64,000 nt of DNA from Amycolatopsis camponoti (GCF_902497555.1 NZ_CABVGP010000001.1:2832501-2896500); one strand, 5' to 3'; counted from the stretch's first letter, positions 17,152 to 26,905 are shown. Translations and numbers: made by a program. The notes: generated by a model from the sequence alone, not told the origin.

Positions 17152-18105
17152 TCAGATGTCGATCGGTTCCAGCCGTCCCAGGATCTCGTCGCGGCGGTGC
17201 TCGAACTGCTCGGGCAGCTGGAACCGGGTGCCCAGCTCGTGCGGGGACTCGTCGCAGGTCCACCCGCCGTCGGCGTGGGTCACGGCCAGCTCGAACAGCG
17301 CGCCGCTCGGGGTGCGCACGTAGACGCTCTTGAAGTACTTGCGGTCCTTCAGCTCGGAGATGTCGGTGTAGCCGCGCCCCTCGATCTCGAACTTCACCGC
17401 GTCCTGGTTCTCCAGCGTGGCGACGTTCCACGCGAAGTGGTGGTAGGTGCCGGCGCCGTAGCTCCAGGTGCCCTGGTCGTCGGTGCGGTTGACGGTGATC
17501 TCGAGGTGGTTGCCGTGCTTGGCGTCGCCGATCCGCAGCCCGACGACGTCGCCCTCTTCGGCGAGGGTGTCCTGGGCGAAGAACGACTCGCCGGCGAACT
17601 CCACCATCCGGTCGGGGGTGGCCATGTGCACGCCGACGCCGTGGATGCCGTGGATGGCGTGCTCCGGCGGCACCCCGTGGCCGGCGTGGCCCACGCGCTC
17701 GTCGCCGTCGGCGCCGACGAACCGGTACTCGATGCCCGACGGGTGCCGGAACGCGAGCCGGCGCTGCCCGAACCGTTCGACGTCGGTGACCTCGATGTCG
17801 TGCGCGGTCAGCCTGCCGTGCCAGAAGTCCAGCGAGTCCGCCGGCACGGACAGCAGGACCTCGCGCGCCTGGTTGGTGCCGCGTTTGCCGTAGAAGCCCG
17901 CCTGCGCCCAGGGAAAGGTCGTGACGACGCTCGACGGGTCGCCCGCGGCGTTGGAGTAGTACAGGTGGTAGATCGGCAGGGAGCCGTCGAACAGGACCGT
18001 GCGCTTGATGAAGCGCATCCCGAGGATCTTGACGTGGAAGTCGACGTCCTCCTGGGCGTCGGCCACGGAGAGCGTCACGTGGTGCGAACCCTGTACGTAG
18101 GTCAT
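17152..18105 (-). CDS. VOC-family ring-cleaving dioxygenase (PcpA/MhqO-like)
   Basis: 317 residues, two vicinal-oxygen-chelate modules. The likely metal ligands are a His in 'GSHHVTLSV' near residue 9, a His in 'GTYHHFAW' and a Glu in 'GALFELAVTHADGG', the two-His-one-Glu set of Fe(II) extradiol enzymes. The family opens hydroquinone or catechol rings. The ATG at 18105 follows GGAGGAG. It is the first gene of a leftward trio and is divergent from the AraC-type regulator at 18256. Confidence 0.85.
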   Translation of the reverse strand: MTYVQGSHHVTLSVADAQEDVDFHVKILGMRFIKRTVLFDGSLPIYHLYYSNAAGDPSSVVTTFPWAQAGFYGKRGTNQAREVLLSVPADSLDFWHGRLTAHDIEVTDVERFGQRRLAFRHPSGIEYRFVGADGDERVGHAGHGVPPEHAIHGIHGVGVHMATPDRMVEFAGESFFAQDTLAEEGDVVGLRIGDAKHGNHLEITVNRTDDQGTWSYGAGTYHHFAWNVATLENQDAVKFEIEGRGYTDISELKDRKYFKSVYVRTPSGALFELAVTHADGGWTCDESPHELGTRFQLPEQFEHRRDEILGRLEPIDI

Positions 18106-18255
18106 GGTGGCTCCTCCACACTGAGATGTCCGCCGGAGCGAACTGTAGGAACGGCGCGGGCGCGCGTGTGGCGCCGGAGCGCACGGCCGTGTCGAACCCG
18201 CGCACCTTCGGCCCGCGGCGAGGTACCGTGGGCGGACCGACCGTGGAGCGCGACG

Positions 18256-19230
18256 ATGACGTCATTCACAGCCCTTTCGGAGCAGTTCGACGGCGTGGCG
18301 CCCCGCCCGATCACGCTGACGTCCTGGGCGGACGCCGTCCGGCGCAGCGTGCTGAGGTTCGAGTTCGACTGCGACCGGCCGGACCGGTTCACCGGCCGGG
18401 TCCGGGACCGGCGCCTGCACGGGGTCAGCTTCGTCGACATGGCCTCCGGGCGGCACGCCGCCTACCGCGACCACAGCACGATCCGGCCCGCCGACGCCGG
18501 GTTCTACGTGCTCACCCTGCAGCTCGCCGGCGAGATCCGCATCGCGCAGGACGGCCGGGTCGCGACGCTGACGCCCGGCCTGTTCGCGCTCTACGACTCC
18601 GGCAAGCCGGCCACGCTCACCGTCGGCGACGGCTACCGCTCCACCTGCATCCGGTTCCCCAAGACCGCGATCACGCCGCGCCGGGAAGACCCGCTGGCCG
18701 AGATCACCGCGCGGCCGTTCGCCTGCGCGCCGGGCCTCACCGACACGGTGTGGAGCACGGTGCTCAGCGTCAACCGCAACCTCGAGTCGCTGGGCGTGCA
18801 CGGCCCCGCCACCGTCCGGTCCCTGATGACCCTCGTCGGCACGATGCTGCGCGCCGAGCTCGGCCACCGCGTCCCCGTGCGGCCGCCGCGGGAGGAGCTG
18901 CTCGAACGGATCCTCGACCACATCGACGCCCACCTGGCCGACGCCGGGCTCGGCCCCGGTTCGATCGCGGCCGCGCACTTCCTCTCGCCGCGGTCCCTGC
19001 ACGTCCTGTTCGAGCGGACCGGCACCACGGTGGCCGGCCGCATCCGCGAGCGGCGCCTCGAACGCTGCCGGCTCGACCTTGCCGACCCGGCCCTCGCCCA
19101 CGTCCCGGCGTCGGCCATCGGGGCGCGGTGGGGCTTCGCCGGTGCCTCGCACTTCGGGCAGGTCTTCAAGCGGGAGAGCGGCCTGACCCCGGCGGAGTTC
19201 CGCCGTCGGACCACCGCCGGGCTCGGGTGA
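18256..19230 (+). CDS. AraC-family transcriptional regulator
   Basis: 324 residues. The N-terminal part is an AraC-binding-like cupin domain ('HSTIRPADAGFYVLTLQLAGEIRIAQDGRVATLTPG'). The C-terminal about 100 residues hold the double helix-turn-helix, with 'LERCRLDLADP' and 'IGARWGFAGASHFGQVFKRESGLTPAEFRRR'. It is divergent from the ring-cleavage operon with 150 bases between starts and is its probable activator; an aromatic effector is inferred. Confidence 0.88.
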   Translation: MTSFTALSEQFDGVAPRPITLTSWADAVRRSVLRFEFDCDRPDRFTGRVRDRRLHGVSFVDMASGRHAAYRDHSTIRPADAGFYVLTLQLAGEIRIAQDGRVATLTPGLFALYDSGKPATLTVGDGYRSTCIRFPKTAITPRREDPLAEITARPFACAPGLTDTVWSTVLSVNRNLESLGVHGPATVRSLMTLVGTMLRAELGHRVPVRPPREELLERILDHIDAHLADAGLGPGSIAAAHFLSPRSLHVLFERTGTTVAGRIRERRLERCRLDLADPALAHVPASAIGARWGFAGASHFGQVFKRESGLTPAEFRRRTTAGLG

Positions 19231-19319
19231 GCGATCGGCGCGGTCCGGTCACGCGCACCGGGCGGCGCCTCTTGTCATCGCGAAGAGCTTCTGCCTACGA
19301 TGACCTCCGTCCCAGGAAT

Positions 19320-19331
19320 TGAAACGATTCA
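19320..19331. promoter_or_regulatory. LacI-type operator candidate upstream of the rhamnosidase
   Basis: TGAAACGATTCA is symmetric around a central CG at ten of twelve positions and is flanked by AAT and TTT. This is the usual form of LacI-family sites in actinomycetes. It lies about 70 bases before the rhamnosidase start. No LacI-family gene is in the window, so the regulator would act from elsewhere. Confidence 0.5.
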
Positions 19332-19399
19332 TTTTCCGGCTCGCGATCACTCGTGGCCGATTCCGGTCCCGCCGACCTGTCACCGCAGAGAGGAACGCG

Positions 19400-22300
19400 A
19401 TGATCTCGCGCCTGATGACGGCTTCGTCGGCCCTGCTGACCCTGCTCGTCCTGGGGGTGACTCCCGCCGGGGCCTATCCCGCCGCCGCGGCCGGCGTCGA
19501 GGCCGGCGGCCTGCGGGTCGAGCACCAGGTCGACCCGCTCGGGGTGGACGTCGCCCGGCCGCGGCTCGGCTGGGTCCTGAACGCCGGCCGCGACGTGCGC
19601 GGTGCCCGCCAGTCGGCGTACCGGATCGCGGTGTCGACCCGGCGCGGCGGCCCGGCCGACGTCTGGGACAGCGGCGAGGTGCCGTCGGCGCAGTCCTTCG
19701 ACGTCGCCTACGGCGGCCCCGCGCTGCACCCGCGCACCCGCTACTTCTGGCGGGTCCAGGTCCGGGACGCCGACCGGCGGCTTTCGCGGTGGAGCGAGCC
19801 GGCGTCGTTCGAGACGGCTTTCCTCGCCCCGGGCCAGTTCCGGGGCGACTGGATCGGCGCGCAGGCGTCCGCGGCCCCACCGTCGTTCGACGGCACGAGC
19901 TGGATCTGGTACCCCGAAGGCGCTCCGGCCGACTCGGCGCCGGCCGGCACGCGGTACTTCCGGCGCGCGGTCGACCTGTCCGCCGATCGGATCACCGCGG
20001 CCCGGCTCGAACTCACGGCCGACGACAGCTTCACCGTGTACGTCAACGGACAGCAGGTCGCCGCATCCGCGCGCGTGGCCGACTCGTGGCGCACGGCGAC
20101 CGTCGTCGACATCTCGACCGCCCTGCACGCCGGGCGCAACGTGATCGCGGCCGAGGCGGCCAACGCCTTGCCGGGCCCCGCCGGGCTGCTGGGCAAGCTC
20201 CGGGTGGAAAGTCAGGGCGCGCCGGTCGAGCTCGTCACCGACGGCTCGTGGAAATCCTCGGACAGCGCCGCGGCCGGCTGGCAGCAGCCGAGCTTCGACG
20301 ACACGGCTTGGCCGCAGGCGCTGGTGGCCGCTCCGTACGGCGGCGGCCCGTGGGGCAGCTCGGTCACCACGCAGCCCCCGCCGGAACCGTTGCTGCGCAA
20401 GGAATTCACCGCGGACAAGCCGATCCGGTCGGCGCGCGCGTACATCGCCGGGCTCGGCTACTACCGGCTCTACCTCAACGGCGGCCGGATCGGCGACCAC
20501 GAGCTCGACCCGGGGTTCACCGTCTACGACAAGACCGCCCTGTACGCCACCTACGACGTCACGGACGCCCTGCGCAAGGGCGGTAACGCGGTGGGGGTGA
20601 GCCTGGGCCGCGGGTACTACGCGATGACGAATCCCGATGAGTGGCTGGCTTCGCCCTGGCACAGCGAACCCAAGCTGAAGTTCGAGCTCGACATCACCTA
20701 CCAGGACGGCAGCACCGGGCAGGTGACCAGCGGCGGCGACTGGAAGCTCGCCGACGGGCCCACCCGCTCGGAATCGCTCTGGTTCGGCGAGACCTACGAC
20801 GCACGGCAGGAGAAGCCGGGCTGGAACCGTCCCGGGTTCGACGACGCCGGCTGGCGGCCCGCGGTGGCCGTGCCCGCACCCGCGGGCACGCTCCGCGCCG
20901 AAGCGTTCCCGCCGATCAAGGCGACGGAGAAGCTGCCGATCACCGGCGTCACCACGCCCGCCGACGGCGTGCGCGTCTACGACGTCGGCGGCCCGACGGC
21001 GGGCTGGGCGCGCGTCGCCGTGCACGGACCGGCCGGCGCCGAGGTGAAGATCACCTACGGCGAGAAGCTGCGCCCGGACGGCACCGTGGACAACATCGGC
21101 GGCTTCGGCATGCAGCTGCAGTCCTATTCGTACGTCCTCAATGGACGCGGCTCGGAAAGTTACCGGCCCGCCTACAGTTACGCGGGCTTCCGCTACTTCC
21201 AGGTCACCGCGCCGGCGGGCGTCACCGTCGAGTCGGCCGACGCGGAGCGCGTCCACACGGCCGTCGCCACCACCGGTGACTTCACCAGCTCCAGCGACCT
21301 GCTCAACCGCTACGACGACGCCGAAGCGAACACGATCCTGAACAACCTGCACTCCGTCCCGACCGACACCCCGATGTACGAGAAGCGGCCCTACACCGCG
21401 GACGCGCACCTGTCGGCCGATGCGGCGATCGCGCACTTCGACATGCGGGACTTCTACGAGAACTGGATGCGCGAGCACCGGGACGACCAGAACCCGGACG
21501 GGACGATCGGCCAGACCGTCCCCGCGACGATCGGCGGCAAGAAGGTCGCGGACCCCGTCTGGTCGGCGAGTCTCGTCCTGATCACCTGGGATCTCTACTG
21601 GTACTACGGCGATACGCGCGCGCTCGCCGAAAACTACGACGCGATGAAGGCGTGGCTCGGCTACTACGAGCGGGACATCGCCGAGACCGGGAACATCTAC
21701 ACGGGCTTCAGCTACGGCGACTGGCTCGCGCCCGGCGCCGCGAACCCGCCCGAGGGCACCCGGCTTTCCGGCACCGCCTACATCCACAAGACCGCCACGA
21801 CGATGGCCGAGATCGCGCGCGCTCTCGGCCGTGACGCCGACGCCGCGCACTTCGACGCGTTCGCGGGCACGGTCGCGAACGCGCTCAACGCGACCTTCTT
21901 CGACAAGGCGGCCGGGGCCTACTACGACGACCGCGCGGCCGGGTACCGCCAGACGTCCAACCTGCTGCCGTTGAGCCTGGACATCGTGCCCGCGGCGGAC
22001 CGCCCGGCCGTCGTCACGCACCTGGTCGACGACATCAAGGCGCGCGGCGTCCACCTGAACACCGGCGCACTGGGGACGAAACTCATCCTCCCGGCGCTCA
22101 CCGACGCCGGCTACGGCGACCTCGCCTACCAGGTGGCCACCACCCCGACGTATCCCGGCTGGGGCTACTGGTTCGAAGGTCTGGGTGCCACGACGATGTG
22201 GGAGGAATGGCCGGCGACTTCCCGTTCGCACGACCACGCGTTCCTCGGCACGGTCGACGACTGGCTCTACCAGCGCGTCGCGGGGATCGAGCCGGCGGCG

Positions 22301-22591
22301 CCCGGCTACACGGCGGTGAAGATCCGGCCGCACCCGGTCGGCGACCTCGCGAACGCGTCCGCGCACGTCGAATCCCCGCTGGGGCAGGTGAGTTCGGCGT
22401 GGACCCGTGACCACGGCCGCTTCACGCTGCGCGCCGGGGTCCCGGCCGGAGCGACGGCCGAGATCTCCGTTCCCGCGCGGGACGGCCGAGCCGTCCAGGC
22501 GCCCCCGGGTGCCCGGTTCGACGGGATGCGCGACGGCTACGCCACCTTCCGCGTCGGATCGGGGGAATATGTTTTCCGTTCCGCGATGTAG
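19400..22591 (+). CDS. secreted alpha-L-rhamnosidase, glycoside hydrolase family 78
   Basis: 1063 residues. The ATG at 19400 follows AGAGAGGAA and gives a signal peptide (basic start, then 'LLTLLVLGVTPAGA'). Domains in order: an N-terminal beta-sandwich ('VEHQVDPLGVDVARPRLGWVL'), a carbohydrate-binding-like module (about 165-300), the Bac_rhamnosid N domain ('AYIAGLGYYRLYLNGGRIGDHELDPGFTVYDK'), the (alpha/alpha)6 catalytic domain ('DTPMYEKRPYTADAHLSADAAIAHFDMRDFYENWM', 'SYGDWLAP', 'GWGYWFEGLGATTMWEEW') and the C-terminal domain ('GYTAVKIRPHPVGDL'). Acidic residues in 'SYGDWLAP' and 'MWEEW' are likely catalytic. It removes terminal alpha-L-rhamnose from plant glycosides outside the cell. A start at 19319 would cover the operator and has no ribosome site. 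Confidence 0.9.
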   Translation: MISRLMTASSALLTLLVLGVTPAGAYPAAAAGVEAGGLRVEHQVDPLGVDVARPRLGWVLNAGRDVRGARQSAYRIAVSTRRGGPADVWDSGEVPSAQSFDVAYGGPALHPRTRYFWRVQVRDADRRLSRWSEPASFETAFLAPGQFRGDWIGAQASAAPPSFDGTSWIWYPEGAPADSAPAGTRYFRRAVDLSADRITAARLELTADDSFTVYVNGQQVAASARVADSWRTATVVDISTALHAGRNVIAAEAANALPGPAGLLGKLRVESQGAPVELVTDGSWKSSDSAAAGWQQPSFDDTAWPQALVAAPYGGGPWGSSVTTQPPPEPLLRKEFTADKPIRSARAYIAGLGYYRLYLNGGRIGDHELDPGFTVYDKTALYATYDVTDALRKGGNAVGVSLGRGYYAMTNPDEWLASPWHSEPKLKFELDITYQDGSTGQVTSGGDWKLADGPTRSESLWFGETYDARQEKPGWNRPGFDDAGWRPAVAVPAPAGTLRAEAFPPIKATEKLPITGVTTPADGVRVYDVGGPTAGWARVAVHGPAGAEVKITYGEKLRPDGTVDNIGGFGMQLQSYSYVLNGRGSESYRPAYSYAGFRYFQVTAPAGVTVESADAERVHTAVATTGDFTSSSDLLNRYDDAEANTILNNLHSVPTDTPMYEKRPYTADAHLSADAAIAHFDMRDFYENWMREHRDDQNPDGTIGQTVPATIGGKKVADPVWSASLVLITWDLYWYYGDTRALAENYDAMKAWLGYYERDIAETGNIYTGFSYGDWLAPGAANPPEGTRLSGTAYIHKTATTMAEIARALGRDADAAHFDAFAGTVANALNATFFDKAAGAYYDDRAAGYRQTSNLLPLSLDIVPAADRPAVVTHLVDDIKARGVHLNTGALGTKLILPALTDAGYGDLAYQVATTPTYPGWGYWFEGLGATTMWEEWPATSRSHDHAFLGTVDDWLYQRVAGIEPAAPGYTAVKIRPHPVGDLANASAHVESPLGQVSSAWTRDHGRFTLRAGVPAGATAEISVPARDGRAVQAPPGARFDGMRDGYATFRVGSGEYVFRSAM

Positions 22592-22731
22592 AGCCGGACA
22601 GGCGCGAAATGGGCGTACCGCGACACTCGTCCCTTTGCTCCCCAGCCGATCGGCGTCCCGGGCTTTCCCGCTTCGCCGGGGCCGGTACGCTTCCGCGGCC
22701 GAGCACACGGACTGACTGGGGACGACGAGCC

Positions 22732-23793
22732 ATGGACATCGCTACCGGCGCGGACAGGGTGCGCGTCCACGAACCCGTGCCGAACGTGCCGTCGGGGGCG
22801 GAGCCGCTGTTCGCCGGCTACGTCCGCCTGCTGACCAAGGCGACCGTCGTCCGGATGGTGCTGAGCGGGGTGCTCGTCACCTTCGGGGTGGTGCTCGTGC
22901 TGACCGAACGGCGGGGGAGTGCGCTGCCGTACTTCTACTTCGCCGTCTTCGGGCTCACGCTGGCGCAGTGGAGCTACGTCCTGAGCCTGTATGTGCGGTT
23001 GCGGCGCCATTTCGGGGAGCCTTACCACCGGTTCGACGTCGCCCCGGACGGGTTGCTGGTGAAGGGGACGCGGGTGTCGGCCCGGCTGCCGGACGGGCGG
23101 TGGCTGCGGACCCGGCTCCCGGCCGGGGCGAGGACGCAGCTGGCCGGCGAGCGGCGGCTGTGGGTGCTCGGCACCGGTCCGCGGGTGTTCGTCCGCCCGC
23201 CCGGCGCGATGTGGGTGCGGGCCGGGCGGATCGAGGACGCGCCGCACCCGGGAGCGAAACCGGCGGAGCCCGTCTCGCGCCACCCGACCCCGCCGCGGCT
23301 CGACCCGGTGCTCGCAGCGCAGCGCGCGTTCCAGGTCCGGCGCACGCTGGTCTCGGCGGTGATCTTCCTGGCGGTGGGCGCGGCGGGGCTGGCCATGGTC
23401 CCGATCGTGCGGTTCGACCCCGACGGCATCGCGGGTCCGGCCGCGGTGGGCGGCCTCGCCGGCGGCAGCACGGTGTCCCTGTTGCTGGGGTTGCTGATGG
23501 TCGCCGGCATCCTCCGGATCCGCCGGCCGATCACCGAGGAGACGTGGGTGGAGCTGAGGGTCGCCCTCGACGCGCCTCTCGCACCCCGCACCCCCGGCGC
23601 GGTCCGGCTGACGGGCTGGGCCCTGCACCCGGACGGCCGCCAGACCCGCTTCCGGCTGGTGGCGGACGTCTCACTGGCCGCGAATGTCGCGACGACGGGG
23701 CAGTTGTGGCTGCAGGGGTATCCACGGCCGGGTAAGCCTTCGAAGGCCGGGGTTCCGGGTTATCCGTGTGGGGGCAGCTTCCGGTTGGCGTGA
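22732..23793 (+). CDS. predicted membrane protein of unknown function
   Basis: 353 residues, not recognised. It starts at ATG 22732 with GACGACGAG upstream. Four hydrophobic segments are visible: 'VVRMVLSGVLVTFGVVLVL' (about residues 37-56), 'LPYFYFAVFGLTLAQWSYVLSLYV' (about 64-87), 'TLVSAVIFLAVGAAGLAMVPIV' (about 205-226) and 'AAVGGLAGGSTVSLLLGLLMVAGILRI' (about 238-264). Between the two pairs lies a basic soluble stretch of about 110 residues. No catalytic motif is seen. It is convergent with the siderophore importer and shares no obvious operon. Confidence 0.7.
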   Translation: MDIATGADRVRVHEPVPNVPSGAEPLFAGYVRLLTKATVVRMVLSGVLVTFGVVLVLTERRGSALPYFYFAVFGLTLAQWSYVLSLYVRLRRHFGEPYHRFDVAPDGLLVKGTRVSARLPDGRWLRTRLPAGARTQLAGERRLWVLGTGPRVFVRPPGAMWVRAGRIEDAPHPGAKPAEPVSRHPTPPRLDPVLAAQRAFQVRRTLVSAVIFLAVGAAGLAMVPIVRFDPDGIAGPAAVGGLAGGSTVSLLLGLLMVAGILRIRRPITEETWVELRVALDAPLAPRTPGAVRLTGWALHPDGRQTRFRLVADVSLAANVATTGQLWLQGYPRPGKPSKAGVPGYPCGGSFRLA

Positions 23794-23831
23794 GCGCGGA
23801 TCGGGTTGCTGTGGTTGGGGTTCCTCGCGGG

Positions 23832-25925
23832 TCACCGTCCCCCGTGGGACTTCGTGCGGTGCCGGTAAAGCAGCCACACGAAATACGGCGCCCCGATGAT
23901 CGCGGTCATCAAGCCGGCCGGGAGCTGGCCGGGGGCGATCACCGTGCGGCCGACCACGTCCGCCGCGCAGACCAAGATCCCGCCCAGCAACGCCGCCGTC
24001 GGCAGCAGGCGGGAATGCCGGCTGCCCACGATCGCGCGGGCCGCGTGCGGGGCGACCAGCCCGACGAACGTCAGCACCCCGACCCCCGCCACCGCCGCGC
24101 CGGTCAGCAGGACCGCGCACGACAGCAGCAGCAACCGCGTCCGGCCTACCGGCACGCCCAGCACCCGTGGTGTCTCGTCGTCCAGGGACAGCAGGTCCAG
24201 CTCGCGCCTCATCCGGACCAGCACGGGCGTCACCAGCAGCACCACCAGCGCCATCGGCAGCAGGTGCGTGAAGGTCCGGCCGTAGGTCGAGCCACCCAGC
24301 CAGGTCAGCGCCTTGGTCTCGTTCCACGGGTCGGACAGCGTGATCAGCAGCGCCACCAGCGCCTGCGATGCCGCGTGCACGCCGAAACCGATCAGCACCA
24401 GGCGTTCGCTCGTGAAGCCGCCCCTTGCCGCCACGGCGAAGACCACCGCCATCGCCAGGGCGGCACCCAGGCCCGCGGACCCGGTCAGCGCCCAGAACCC
24501 GACCCCGGACACCCCCGTGATCACCACGACCGCGCCGAGGCCCGCGCCGCCGACGACGCCGATCATCCCCGGTTCGGCCAGCGGGTTGCGGGCGACCGCC
24601 TGGGTGAGCGCGCCGCCCAGCGCCAGCGCCGCGCCCGCCAGCAGCGCGGCCGCCACGCGAGGCACGCGGGTGTCCAGCACCCCGGTGACGATCGGGCCCG
24701 CCTGGCCGGCCGCCCAGTTGACGACGTCGCCCAGCAGCAGCTTCGCGTCCCCGAGCAGGACCGCTCCCACCGCGACGCCGACCGCCCCGAGCATCAGCAG
24801 CCCCAGCACCACGCCGTACCGGAGCGCGCTCACCCCGCCGCGCGCGCCGGCCGCGGGCGGCTCGGCGGTCGCGGACGTGATCCGCGCCGTGCGGGCCAGT
24901 ACCACGAGGAAGACGGCGCCGAGGATGATCGTCACGACCCCCGTCGGCACTTCCAGGGCCCGTTGCGGGCTGATGATCGTGCGCAGCAGCACATCGGCGC
25001 CCAGCAGGAGCGCCGCGCCCAGCGCCGCGGAAAACGGGAGCAGCACGGCGTGCCGGTGCAGGCCCGGCACCGCGGACGTGAGCAGCCGGGCCAGGGCCGG
25101 CGCGGCGAGGCCGACGAAACCGATCGGCCCGGCCAAGGTCACCGCCGACGCGGCCAGCAGGACGGCCAGCCCGATCGCGGCGACGCGGACCCGTCCGACG
25201 TGGACGCCCAGCGTCCGGGCGTGGTCGTCGCCGAGGTGGATCAGGTCGAGCCGCCGGGCCAGGCCGAGCAGCGCGACCAGCGCCAGGCCGGCGAGGGGAC
25301 CGAGCGTGCGGACGCCGCCGAGCCCGTTCTGCTCCAGCGATCCCTCGCCCCAGGCGAACAGGCCGCGGGTTTCCTGGGCGTACAGCAGAAGCAGGACCTG
25401 GGTCACGGAGACCAGCGCGAGCGCGATCGCGGTGCCCGCCAGCACCAGCCGCACGATCCCGGTGCCGCCGGTGCCGGACAGCGCGAGCACGACCACGGCC
25501 GCGGCCAGCCCGCCCGCGAACGCGACACCGGCCGCGCCGAGCAGCGGCAGCGAGACGCCGAACGCCGCGACGGCGACCACCGCCAGGTGCGCTCCGGCGT
25601 TGACGGCCAGGGTGTCCGGCGACGCCAGGATGTTGCGGGACACCGACTGCAGCGCCGCGCCGGCGACGCCGAGCGCGGCCCCGACGACCAGCGCCGCGAG
25701 CAGCCGCGGCAGCCGCGACTCGACGACGACCGCGGTCGTGTCGCCGCCCGCGCCGCCGAACACCAGCCGCAGCACGTCGAGCGCGTCCACGTTCGCGGTG
25801 CCCTGCGTCAGGTGCACGGCCGAACCGGCCACGATCAAGACGGCGAGCCCGATCCCGAGCAGCGCCGCCCGCCCGCGTCGCCGGCGGGCGAGCACGGGCG
25901 GCCGGGGCTCGGTCAAAGTGGCCAC
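23832..25925 (-). CDS. iron-siderophore ABC transporter permease, two FecCD domains fused
   Basis: 697 residues, twice the normal FecCD permease length, so both membrane subunits are in one chain (the FhuB arrangement). The first half begins near 'GIGLAVLIVAGSAVHLTQG' and the second near 'YGVVLGLLMLGAVGVAVGAVLLGD'. Each half repeats the pattern 'NPLAEPGMIGVVGGAGLGAVVVI' / 'NILASPDTLAVNAGAHLAVVAV' and a 'GLVAPHAARAIVGS' / 'GLAAPALARLLTSA' coupling loop for the ATPase. The GTG at 25925 is three bases below the binding-protein stop. It imports ferric siderophore with the two upstream genes. Confidence 0.9.
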   Translation of the reverse strand: MATLTEPRPPVLARRRRGRAALLGIGLAVLIVAGSAVHLTQGTANVDALDVLRLVFGGAGGDTTAVVVESRLPRLLAALVVGAALGVAGAALQSVSRNILASPDTLAVNAGAHLAVVAVAAFGVSLPLLGAAGVAFAGGLAAAVVVLALSGTGGTGIVRLVLAGTAIALALVSVTQVLLLLYAQETRGLFAWGEGSLEQNGLGGVRTLGPLAGLALVALLGLARRLDLIHLGDDHARTLGVHVGRVRVAAIGLAVLLAASAVTLAGPIGFVGLAAPALARLLTSAVPGLHRHAVLLPFSAALGAALLLGADVLLRTIISPQRALEVPTGVVTIILGAVFLVVLARTARITSATAEPPAAGARGGVSALRYGVVLGLLMLGAVGVAVGAVLLGDAKLLLGDVVNWAAGQAGPIVTGVLDTRVPRVAAALLAGAALALGGALTQAVARNPLAEPGMIGVVGGAGLGAVVVITGVSGVGFWALTGSAGLGAALAMAVVFAVAARGGFTSERLVLIGFGVHAASQALVALLITLSDPWNETKALTWLGGSTYGRTFTHLLPMALVVLLVTPVLVRMRRELDLLSLDDETPRVLGVPVGRTRLLLLSCAVLLTGAAVAGVGVLTFVGLVAPHAARAIVGSRHSRLLPTAALLGGILVCAADVVGRTVIAPGQLPAGLMTAIIGAPYFVWLLYRHRTKSHGGR

Positions 25926-25927
25926 CG

Positions 25928-26905
25928 CTATCCCTTCAAGGCGCCGATGGCCGCGTCGACGAACTGCTCCATGGACTTCGGGCCGCCGAACATCCAGAGG
26001 GAGTCCGGGAAGCGGTGCACCTTGCCGCTCTTGACGAACGGGAGGTTCCGCCAGATCGCGTTGCCGGCCAGCTCCTGCTGGTACGGGTCGCCTTCGGCGT
26101 TGTTGGCGATGTACCAGAACCGCACGTCGGGCAGCTGCGTCAGGCCTTCGACGTCGGCCTGCGCGAGCCCGTAGGCCGGGTCGCCCGCCATCGTCCAGGC
26201 GCTTTCGAGGCCGAGCCGGCCGAACACCGCGGACACCAGCGCGCCCTGGGTGTAGGGCCGGATGCTGACCGAGCCCGAGGTGACGTAGGCGTCGGAGAAC
26301 GCGACTTTCTGGCCCGCGGCGCCCAGTTTCCCGACTTCGGCCCGGCCCGCGGTGAGCTTCTCCTCGAACGCGGACTTCAGCTGCGCGGCCTTCGCCTCGG
26401 TGCCGGTGGCTTTCGCGATGGTGTCCAGGTTGGCGTACATCCCGGCGATCGGGTCCTGGGCGGTGCCGCCCTTGATGACGATCACCGGCACCTTCGCCTC
26501 GATCTGCTCGAGCGCCCCTTCGGTCACGCTGTCGGTGACGATCACGAGGTCCGGCCCCAGCGAGCCGAGCGCGTCGAGGCTCGGCTCGCCGCGGGTGCCG
26601 ATGTCCTTCGCGGTGCCGTCGAGCTTCTCGGCGCTGACCCACTGGCCGTAGCCCTTGATGTCGGACACGCCGACCGGGGCGACGCCGAGCGACAGCAGGT
26701 GCTCGACGGCGTTCCATTCGGTCGCCGCGACGCGCTTGGCCGGGCCGGGCAGCTTGACCTCCTTGCCGCGCGAGTCGACGACCGTGACCGGGCCGGCGGT
26801 GCTCGCGGTGGCGGCGCCGCTCGTGGGCTCTTCGGTGGTGCCGCAGGCGGCCACGAAGAACGTGGCGGCCGCGGACAGGCCGAGGATCAGCCGGGTGATC
26901 CGCAT
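25928..26905 (-). CDS. iron-siderophore ABC transporter substrate-binding lipoprotein
   Basis: 325 residues. The N-terminus is a lipoprotein signal with lipobox 'FVAAC' at Cys21, so the mature protein is anchored outside the membrane. The mature part is a class III (helical-backbone) binding protein: 'AKRVAATEWNAVEHLLSLGVAPVGVSD', 'LGSLGPDLVIVTDSV', 'YTQGALVSAVFGRLGLES'. It lies between the ATPase and permease genes of the same operon. The bound siderophore is unknown. Confidence 0.9.
   Translation of the reverse strand: MRITRLILGLSAAATFFVAACGTTEEPTSGAATASTAGPVTVVDSRGKEVKLPGPAKRVAATEWNAVEHLLSLGVAPVGVSDIKGYGQWVSAEKLDGTAKDIGTRGEPSLDALGSLGPDLVIVTDSVTEGALEQIEAKVPVIVIKGGTAQDPIAGMYANLDTIAKATGTEAKAAQLKSAFEEKLTAGRAEVGKLGAAGQKVAFSDAYVTSGSVSIRPYTQGALVSAVFGRLGLESAWTMAGDPAYGLAQADVEGLTQLPDVRFWYIANNAEGDPYQQELAGNAIWRNLPFVKSGKVHRFPDSLWMFGGPKSMEQFVDAAIGALKG

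Noticed and set aside
18126..19322. Long open frame overlapping the AraC gene in another frame
   Set aside because: Arg/Ala/Pro-rich shadow of the real AraC frame; no domain pattern.
23684..26174. Rightward frame of about 800 codons opposite the siderophore permease
   Set aside because: Gln/Arg/His-rich antisense shadow of a membrane-protein gene, without motifs or start signals.
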